NCBI GenBank assembly: GCA_945486445.1
Contig: CALYTD010000093.1
Coordinates: 1-5,492, forward strand
DNA length: 5,492 nucleotides
Source of the DNA: an uncultured Prevotellaceae bacterium
GTDB taxonomy: Bacteria; Bacteroidota; Bacteroidia; Bacteroidales; Bacteroidaceae
Direction: 5' to 3'
This document shows positions 1 to 5,492 of the stretch, in pieces (within the stretch, counting starts at the first letter, position 1; each line of letters starts with the position of its first letter). The notes below the pieces were generated by a model that saw only the letters and a list, made by a program, of their open reading frames with translations, had not been told where the DNA came from and did no database searches. A program made the translations under genes and the position numbers.

Positions 1-2777
1 TACGCAACAAGGAACAGTACATCAAGTTATATCAAGACCTTAGGGAACTGTATGCAGAGATGCCGGAACTGAACACGGAGGATATCGTTGATGGAATATG
101 CACGGGGCTGAAGTCAGAAATACGTCAGGAGGAGGGCGCGATGGTGCTGCTCAGACTGATGGAGTTCTGCGCCAAGACACCGGAGAAGTTTAATGTGGAG
201 GACCCTATCTTCACACGCACGGCGCACAAACTGGGTGTCCCCAAGAGACTGTGCGCGCTGTTTGCCGACTTTGTGCTGGGCTATGAGACGCGGGACGTGA
301 AACTCTGCCGCTTCGAGGGCTTCAAGGCCCCGGTGAAAACACTGTGGCTAAGGACCATGAACCTTATGGTATTTTCCTATGACGGCAGTGACATAAGGAA
401 CGTACTGTTCAACGATGTGCCTATCGTGAAGGGCATGTATCAAGTGTGGGACACCAGCGGAGTGCTGAAAAACAGGCTGGGAAAACCGGTGTATTACTCC
501 ATGATTCTCGCGCAATATCATGCCACAAACAAAAGGGGGCGCATACAGTTCTCTGGCAGGGACGTGGATTTCTGCTATCCGGGGAGCAACAATGGCATAC
601 ACAACTTCTCCTTCGACATGCACGACGGGGAACTGATAGCCATCATGGGAGGCAGCGGCTCGGGCAAGACAACACTCGTCTCCATACTCAACGGCAGCAT
701 ATTGCCGCAGAAGGGGCGGATAACGGTAAACGGATACCCCATCAGTCACCCGAGGGCCAAGGCCCTGATAGGCTTCGTGCCGCAGGACGATCTGCTGATA
801 GAGGAACTCACGGTGTATCAGAACCTGTACTACACGGCGAAACTTTGTTTTGACGGTATGCCGGAAGAGGAGATAGACCACAGGGTGACGGCAACGCTGA
901 AAGACCTCGGACTGTATCAGGTGAGGGACTTGAAGGTAGGCTCACCCATAAAGAAAGTAATCTCCGGCGGACAGCGCAAGAGGCTGAACATAGCCCTTGA
1001 ACTGCTGCGTGAGCCGGCGGTGCTGCTGCTTGACGAACCAACGTCGGGGCTGTCTTCGGCAGATACGGAGAACGTCATATCGCTGCTGAAGGAGCAGACA
1101 TCAAGAGGGAAACTGATAGTGACCAACATACACCAGCCCTCCTCGGACGTGTATAAACTCTTTGACCGGCTGTGGTTACTTGACAAGGGCGGTTACCCCG
1201 TGTATGACGGCAACCCGATAGAAGCAATAACATACTTCAAGACCGCCGCCAACTATGCCGACGCGGATGCCAGCACCTGCCCCGTGTGCGGCAACGTGAA
1301 CCCGGAGGTGGTGCTGAACATAATAGAGGAGAAGGCTCTCGACAGCAAGGGGCAGGTGTCGGGGGAACGCAAGGTGACGCCAGAGCGATGGCACCAGATG
1401 TACCTCGACGGCAGGGCGGAGATGGAAACGCCGAAGAAGATAGACATTCCGCCGACAGAACAACGTAAACCCGGCGCACTGAAACAGTGGTGGATATTCA
1501 TCAGGCGCAACGTGATGACAAAAGTCACAAATGGACAATACCTTGCCATAACACTGCTCGAAGCACCGTTGCTGGCACTGGTATGCGCACTGCTGACACA
1601 TTATACCCCGCCAGAGAGGGAATACTCCCTGATGGACAACAAGAACCTTGTGTCCTACCTGTTTATGGCTGTGATAGTAGCCACGTTCGTAGGCATGAGC
1701 GGTTCGGCAGAAGAAATAATAAAAGACAGAGCACTGCTGAAGCGGGAGAAGTTCCTGCGGCTGTCTTACCATAGTTATATATGGTCCAAAGTAGCACTGA
1801 TGGCAGTGGTATCACTTGTGCAGACCCTGCTGTTCATCATCGTAGGCAACAGCATTATGGGCATCACAGACCAGTACCTCATGTGGTGGGGAATACTATT
1901 TATGACCGCCGTACTCGCAAACCTTACCGGATTGTTGCTCTCGCAGTGCCTTAGCTCGGTGGTGGCGATATACATCACCATACCGATACTGCTCATACCG
2001 CAGATACTTCTGTGCGGACTGGTGGTCAGTTTCAGCGACCTGACGCCCAAAAGCACCACGGGCAATGTGCCGGCAGTGGGCAATGTGATACCCTCACGGT
2101 GGGCATACGAGGCTCTGGCAGTGGCTAACTACGTGGGCAATGACTATGAAAAAGACTTCTTTGAACTTGACAAGGTGAAGTATGAGACGGAGTATTACCG
2201 TCACGGATTCATCTATGAGTTGCAGTCAGCCAATGAGACTATGGTCTCGGAACGCTCACAGGGCAAGGAGACTGACGCTAAACACCTTACGCTGTTGAAG
2301 ACGGAACTGCCGCATCTCGCCGCCGTCTGCGGCATGAAGCCATACAGCGGGAAGTATGATTACCACTCTCTGCGCGACTATCTGGATGAGGCGGAGCAGA
2401 AAATGATAAGCATTGGCAACGTTGCCACGCTGGATGCTGACCGCATGAGGCAGAAGATGGTGGCGGAGATAGGCAAGGACGGGATGCTGGAACTGAAACG
2501 GCGTAGTTTCAACCTGCAACTGGAGACGCAACTGGCAGGGCATGATGCCAAGCAACTCTGTGAGGTGGTGGATGGTCACATAGTGCCGCGTGTGGGCTTT
2601 GTGTATCTCACACCCCGCAGCACCAACGGCAACGCACCGTTTTACAGCAGTGAAAAGCGCGTGGGAAGCCTCACGATACCGACGCTATGGTTCAACATCA
2701 ACGTGATGATGCTTATGTGCCTGGTGACAGTTATAATGCTGTTGGCGGATTTCCCCGGCAGATATGTAAGAAGATAG
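1..2777 (+). CDS. ABC transporter ATP-binding/permease fusion, ABCG-like half-transporter (5' end outside window)
   Basis: This is an inner-membrane ATP-driven transporter subunit in NBD-TMD order, expected to work as a dimer; the substrate is unknown. Residues are numbered from the ATG at 60, but the frame stays open to the left edge (first full codon at 3; RNKEQYIKLYQDLRELYAE precedes that Met), so the real start lies upstream. Residues 1-100 are helical, possibly TerB-like (inference). The ATPase shows Walker A GGSGSGKT (197-204), Q-loop Q242, signature ISGGQRKR (301-308), Walker B LLLDE (D325, E326) and H-loop H358. A linker carries CPVCGNVNPE (C407, C410). Six membrane segments are predicted near 495-513, 530-548, 577-600, 607-628, 634-657 and 876-896. 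The loop between the fifth and sixth (about 658-875) should be periplasmic and is much larger than in typical ABCG proteins. The C-terminus RYVRR fits a cytoplasmic end. The D-loop reads GLSSAD rather than GLDSA; I recall this as usual in the Bacteroidetes family. No frameshift is seen. Class is very sure; substrate is not. Confidence 0.95.
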   Translation, partial: RNKEQYIKLYQDLRELYAEMPELNTEDIVDGICTGLKSEIRQEEGAMVLLRLMEFCAKTPEKFNVEDPIFTRTAHKLGVPKRLCALFADFVLGYETRDVKLCRFEGFKAPVKTLWLRTMNLMVFSYDGSDIRNVLFNDVPIVKGMYQVWDTSGVLKNRLGKPVYYSMILAQYHATNKRGRIQFSGRDVDFCYPGSNNGIHNFSFDMHDGELIAIMGGSGSGKTTLVSILNGSILPQKGRITVNGYPISHPRAKALIGFVPQDDLLIEELTVYQNLYYTAKLCFDGMPEEEIDHRVTATLKDLGLYQVRDLKVGSPIKKVISGGQRKRLNIALELLREPAVLLLDEPTSGLSSADTENVISLLKEQTSRGKLIVTNIHQPSSDVYKLFDRLWLLDKGGYPVYDGNPIEAITYFKTAANYADADASTCPVCGNVNPEVVLNIIEEKALDSKGQVSGERKVTPERWHQMYLDGRAEMETPKKIDIPPTEQRKPGALKQWWIFIRRNVMTKVTNGQYLAITLLEAPLLALVCALLTHYTPPEREYSLMDNKNLVSYLFMAVIVATFVGMSGSAEEIIKDRALLKREKFLRLSYHSYIWSKVALMAVVSLVQTLLFIIVGNSIMGITDQYLMWWGILFMTAVLANLTGLLLSQCLSSVVAIYITIPILLIPQILLCGLVVSFSDLTPKSTTGNVPAVGNVIPSRWAYEALAVANYVGNDYEKDFFELDKVKYETEYYRHGFIYELQSANETMVSERSQGKETDAKHLTLLKTELPHLAAVCGMKPYSGKYDYHSLRDYLDEAEQKMISIGNVATLDADRMRQKMVAEIGKDGMLELKRRSFNLQLETQLAGHDAKQLCEVVDGHIVPRVGFVYLTPRSTNGNAPFYSSEKRVGSLTIPTLWFNINVMMLMCLVTVIMLLADFPGRYVRR

Positions 2778-2830
2778 AACAACAGAAAATCATTAATAAA
2801 TATCAATAACAACAAACCTAAACAAGATTT

Positions 2831-3622
2831 ATGAAAAAGATTTCTTTCCTTGTAGCCGCCGCGGCGGCTCTAGTATTGGCTTCATGTGGAGGCAAGAAGA
2901 CAGACGCTAATCAGGTTTCTAACGACTCTGTGTCTTTTGAACAGTCACAGATTGAGCAGAAAATTATGATGGAGTTGGACTCTGTCGCAGAGGTATATGC
3001 CGCCCTGCCACCTGTTGCCGGAGTGTATTCTGACGGTAAGATACAACTGTCTGACGAGGAAAAAAAGGTTAAGCCAACCTATCTCATTGATCCTAAGAGC
3101 GTGGATGACCTCAGTTTGCTGTCACAGAAGTACCGCGCCCTTGGCGTGCTCATTGTTGACGCAAAGGTTGCAAGCCTCTACGGCATGGACGTGGATGGAT
3201 ATAAGGCTGCCATAGCAAAGGTGGCTACTGATGTCAATGATCCAAGCATCAAATACAATGAGACATTCTCTTCCGAGGACTTGAAGGCACGTTACGCCAC
3301 GGCTAAGGAGAACGGACGCATAAACTTCTTCTGGGAGACAGCCGCATCTCTTTTGGTGGAGAATCTTTATGTGCTTTCCCAGAATGTGGATAAGTTCCTT
3401 CCTGCCTTCGATGACAAGTCAGCCGCAGACATGACGTATCACATTGCACTGCTGAAGCTTTCTCTTGATGATCTCGCTGCATACGATACCAACATCAAGG
3501 AACTTGCAGAGGTACTCGCACCGCTGAACGAACTCAACGCCATCAGCGTGGAGCAACTGAAGGAACAACTTGCCAAGATGAAGCCACAGGTGGAGGCTGC
3601 ACGTGCACAGATACTGAAGTAA
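2831..3622 (+). CDS. Predicted lipoprotein of unknown function
   Basis: I do not recognise this 263-residue protein. It begins with a lipoprotein signal: KK at 2-3, a hydrophobic Ala-rich core (4-17) and lipobox LASC with C19, the only cysteine, as the lipidated residue. The mature part is about 245 residues, mostly helix-forming, with an acidic first third, a segment NFFWETAASLLVENLYVLSQ (165-184) and a charged Ala/Leu/Lys/Glu helix at the end (about 238-263). No enzyme motif is visible. GGKKTDAN after C19 lacks the run of acidic residues that sends some Bacteroidetes lipoproteins to the cell surface, so a periplasm-facing location is favoured (inference). The ATG is well supported because the signal starts exactly there; the leader is A-rich with no Shine-Dalgarno, normal for this phylum. 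It lies 53 bp after the ABC gene with no Bacteroidetes-type promoter (TAnnTTTG) visible in the gap, so co-transcription is likely. Coding reality and lipoprotein nature are secure; function is open. Confidence 0.9.
   Translation: MKKISFLVAAAAALVLASCGGKKTDANQVSNDSVSFEQSQIEQKIMMELDSVAEVYAALPPVAGVYSDGKIQLSDEEKKVKPTYLIDPKSVDDLSLLSQKYRALGVLIVDAKVASLYGMDVDGYKAAIAKVATDVNDPSIKYNETFSSEDLKARYATAKENGRINFFWETAASLLVENLYVLSQNVDKFLPAFDDKSAADMTYHIALLKLSLDDLAAYDTNIKELAEVLAPLNELNAISVEQLKEQLAKMKPQVEAARAQILK
2854..2869. repeat. Perfect 16-bp GC-rich palindrome inside the lipoprotein signal sequence
   Basis: AGCCGCCGCGGCGGCT equals its own reverse complement. It begins 23 bases after the lipoprotein start codon's first base and encodes the alanine run A9-A13 (codons GCC GCC GCG GCG GCT). 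As RNA it could form a six-pair stem with a CGCG loop close to the start codon. The alanines are expected in a signal peptide, so the palindrome may be a by-product of the codons chosen. Confidence 0.6.
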
Positions 3623-3654
3623 GAAACGGCAAGAATATAATGTAGCAAGAAAAA

Positions 3655-3690
3655 TGAGGCGGACACCGTTGGCATACGGTCTCCGCCTCA
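3655..3690 (-). terminator. Rho-independent terminator of the peptidase gene, possibly bidirectional
   Basis: The arms 3655-3669 and 3676-3690 pair over 15 positions with one C-C mismatch (3664/3681) around a six-base loop TGGCAT, giving a GC-rich stem. Read on the minus strand, the stem is followed at once by TTTTT (complement of 3650-3654), the classic intrinsic terminator layout, about 46 bases after the peptidase stop codon. On the plus strand the hairpin lies 32 bases after the lipoprotein stop, but the following bases (CTTGCGTTTA) are a weaker T-tract. It therefore fits best as the minus-strand terminator and may also end the plus-strand transcript. It is the only notable structure in the 114-bp gap between the converging genes. 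Confidence 0.85.
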
Positions 3691-3736
3691 CTTGCGTTTA
3701 TGGCATTGCAGGGGCTGACAGCCTGTGATATGCAGC

Positions 3737-5492
3737 CTATCCGGCATACTGTCCCAGCCACTTCCTGTCCTCTTCGTCATCCAACAGCGGCATCAATGCT
3801 TCCACAACCTTGTTGTGATACCTGCGTAGCCATTCCTTTTCCTCCTCTGTCATAATCTCCCAGAGAATGGGCGTGGTGTCTATCGGGCACAGTGTCAGGG
3901 GCTCCATGCGCAGGAATCTGCCGAAGGAGGTTTCTTCACCTGGAACTATGAGCATGGTGTTCTCCGTGCGTATGCCGAACTGTCCCTCTATGTATAGCCC
4001 CGGTTCATCGGTCACTGTCATGCCGGCATGGAGCGGGGCAGGCTTCCAGTCCATGCGAATGGAGTGGGGACCCTCATGCACTGCGAGGTGGGCACCTACT
4101 CCGTGACCCGTGCCGTGAAGGTAGTTCATGCCCTCGCGCCACACCACACTGCGGGCTATAGCATCAATCTGTGTGCCTGTTGTTCCGTCAGGAAATTGCA
4201 GCGCGGCAAGGGCAATGTTGGCTTTCAGTACTAATGTGTATGCCCTGCGCATGGAATAACTAATGGGGCCGAGGGCTATGGTGCGGGTGATGTCAGTAGT
4301 TCCGTCAGCGTATTGCGCCCCACTGTCTATCAGTATCAGCCCCTCGGGACGTAACTCTGCGTCAGATTCCTCTGTGGCGGAGTAGTGAACGATGGCTCCG
4401 TGGGCGTTATATCCGGCTATGGTGCTGAATGATAGTTCCTCGAAGGCAGGGTGTTCGGCGCGTATCTCTGCCAGTTTGTTGCTGACACTTATCTCTGTCT
4501 GCCCACCCATGGCAACGGCAGGATTCAGCCATCGCAGGAACTTTACCATGGCAACACCATCGCGCAGCATGGCTTGGCGGAAGCCTTGAATCTCCGCCGG
4601 GTTCTTTATTGCCTTCATTGCGGTGATGGGTGATTCCTCGTCAACGGCGTTGCCGGCAATGATGTCGTATAAAGTAAAGCAGGTGCTATGGCTGTCGCAC
4701 AATATCTTTTCATCTCTGTGTCTTCGCAGAAAGGCGGCGAAAGTGTCGTAAGAATATACTGTTACTCCTGCGGCCGCCATTTGCTGGCGCGCCTCTGACG
4801 TCATGCTGCCGCCGTTGGCGAACAGGCATACTTCGCTGTTGCTTATATATAGGAAAGAGACAAAGACGGGAGTGTATGCCACATCGCAGCCCCGCAGGTT
4901 CAACGTCCATGCGATGTTCATCAGATCTGTGGTGACATGAGCCTGGCAGTGGTGCTTACTGATCTGCTCCCTTATCCTTGTTATCTTGTCGGTCACGCTC
5001 TCCCCCGCAAATTCTATGGGCTGTATGCGTATAGTTCCTGAAGGTATTGCAGGTCTGTCTTTCCACAATATGCGCATCGCATCATAGTTGGTGCGGACGG
5101 TGATGCCGCCAAGTCTCCGCAGTTCCCGCTGCATCATGGTGACCTCTGCATGGCTTATTACCATGCCGTCAACGGCAACGTATGTGCCGCCGTATGCCGA
5201 CAGTTTCTGCGATATCCACTGCATGACGGTGGGTGTGCCGGCAATTCCCTCTTTCATCAGCGTGAATCCCGTGCCCTCCAACTGCTGTGCCGCTTGCAGA
5301 AAGTAACGTGAGTCAGTCCATAATGCCGCCTCTGTGAGCGTGACCACAGCCGTGCCAGCCGACCCGGTGAAGCCGCTGACCCACTGTCTTGACCGCCAGT
5401 GTGGGGCGGGGTACTCACTGTTGTGCGGGTCAGTGCTTGGGAATATGATGATATCAATGCTTTCTGCACGCATCTCATGCCGCAGATGTTCC
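3737..5492 (-). CDS. Xaa-Pro aminopeptidase, M24B, three-domain type (5' end outside window)
   Basis: This cytoplasmic metallopeptidase removes an N-terminal residue that precedes proline, helping recycle proline-containing peptides. Residues are numbered from the ATG at 5473. The frame continues upstream to the window edge (EHLRHE before that Met), and family members usually carry such a helix before the IIFPSTDPH-like stretch, so the true start is probably just past the edge. Two creatinase-like N-domains (about 1-135 and 145-290) precede the pita-bread catalytic domain (about 295-515) and a short C-terminal domain (about 518-578). All five expected metal ligands are present: D383 in IDSGAQY, D394 in GTTDITRT, H457 in GTGHGVG, E490 in TDEPG and E504 in RTEN. 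The supporting histidines H363 (VHYSA) and H466 (VHEGP) are also there, so it should be active, probably with two Mn ions. The domain order matches eukaryotic cytosolic aminopeptidase P rather than the shorter E. coli PepP, so I leave the symbol blank although pepP is often used. No signal peptide is visible in the part present. It converges with the lipoprotein gene. Confidence 0.96.
   Translation of the reverse strand, partial: EHLRHEMRAESIDIIIFPSTDPHNSEYPAPHWRSRQWVSGFTGSAGTAVVTLTEAALWTDSRYFLQAAQQLEGTGFTLMKEGIAGTPTVMQWISQKLSAYGGTYVAVDGMVISHAEVTMMQRELRRLGGITVRTNYDAMRILWKDRPAIPSGTIRIQPIEFAGESVTDKITRIREQISKHHCQAHVTTDLMNIAWTLNLRGCDVAYTPVFVSFLYISNSEVCLFANGGSMTSEARQQMAAAGVTVYSYDTFAAFLRRHRDEKILCDSHSTCFTLYDIIAGNAVDEESPITAMKAIKNPAEIQGFRQAMLRDGVAMVKFLRWLNPAVAMGGQTEISVSNKLAEIRAEHPAFEELSFSTIAGYNAHGAIVHYSATEESDAELRPEGLILIDSGAQYADGTTDITRTIALGPISYSMRRAYTLVLKANIALAALQFPDGTTGTQIDAIARSVVWREGMNYLHGTGHGVGAHLAVHEGPHSIRMDWKPAPLHAGMTVTDEPGLYIEGQFGIRTENTMLIVPGEETSFGRFLRMEPLTLCPIDTTPILWEIMTEEEKEWLRRYHNKVVEALMPLLDDEEDRKWLGQYAG

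Noticed and set aside
60..62. ATG at 60 as the true start of the ABC gene
   Set aside because: The same frame is open with sensible helical residues back to base 3 and no stop, so this Met is most likely internal.
348..881. Minus-strand open frame of 177 residues
   Set aside because: It is antisense to the Walker A region of the ABC gene, has no domain signature, and overlaps a clearly real gene over its whole length.
1176..1772. Minus-strand open frame of 198 residues
   Set aside because: It lies wholly inside the ABC gene, whose frame carries intact motifs throughout. The antisense translation is rich in Cys, His and Arg and shows no recognisable domain.
2732..2737. TATAAT hexamer as a promoter for the lipoprotein gene
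   Set aside because: It lies within the end of the ABC coding sequence, has no matching upstream element, and Bacteroidetes promoters use a different -7 element (TAnnTTTG).
3419..3761. Small minus-strand frames crossing the intergenic gap
   Set aside because: They overlap the lipoprotein gene in antisense and run through the terminator hairpin, with no supporting motif.
5471..5473. Minus-strand ATG at 5473 as the true start of the peptidase
   Set aside because: In-frame residues EHLRHE continue to the edge and look like the usual N-terminal helix of the family, so the start is probably outside the window.

Overview
The window looks like chromosomal DNA of a Bacteroidales bacterium, probably Prevotella or a close relative. 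Three things point there. The ABC protein is a type I know from Bacteroidetes (ABCG-like half-transporter with a CPVCGNVNPE linker and an SRWAYEALAV segment). The second gene starts with a short lipoprotein signal. The one start codon visible with its leader is preceded by an A-rich stretch without a Shine-Dalgarno sequence. Base composition is about half GC by eye. The genus is an inference.

Layout: three protein genes fill almost everything. (1) On the plus strand, from the left edge to 2777, lies an ATP-binding/permease fusion of the ABC superfamily. Its reading frame is open to the left edge, so its true start is outside the window and the ATG at 60 is internal. (2) After a 53-bp gap, plus-strand 2831-3622 encodes a 263-residue predicted lipoprotein of unknown function, probably in the same transcript. 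(3) On the minus strand, from the right edge down to 3737, lies a three-domain Xaa-Pro aminopeptidase (M24B). Its frame is also open to the edge, so its start is missing too.

The two transcription units converge on a 114-bp gap (3623-3736) holding a strong hairpin with a T-run on the minus strand. It is the likely terminator of the peptidase gene and perhaps a two-way terminator.

Working together: the transporter and lipoprotein may form one envelope system. The transporter has a predicted periplasmic loop of about 218 residues, and the lipoprotein would sit in the same compartment, but no substrate can be read from the sequence. The peptidase is a housekeeping cytoplasmic enzyme and appears unrelated. 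I see no RNA genes, mobile elements, CRISPR arrays or phage genes. The least explained items are the lipoprotein and the enlarged transporter loop.
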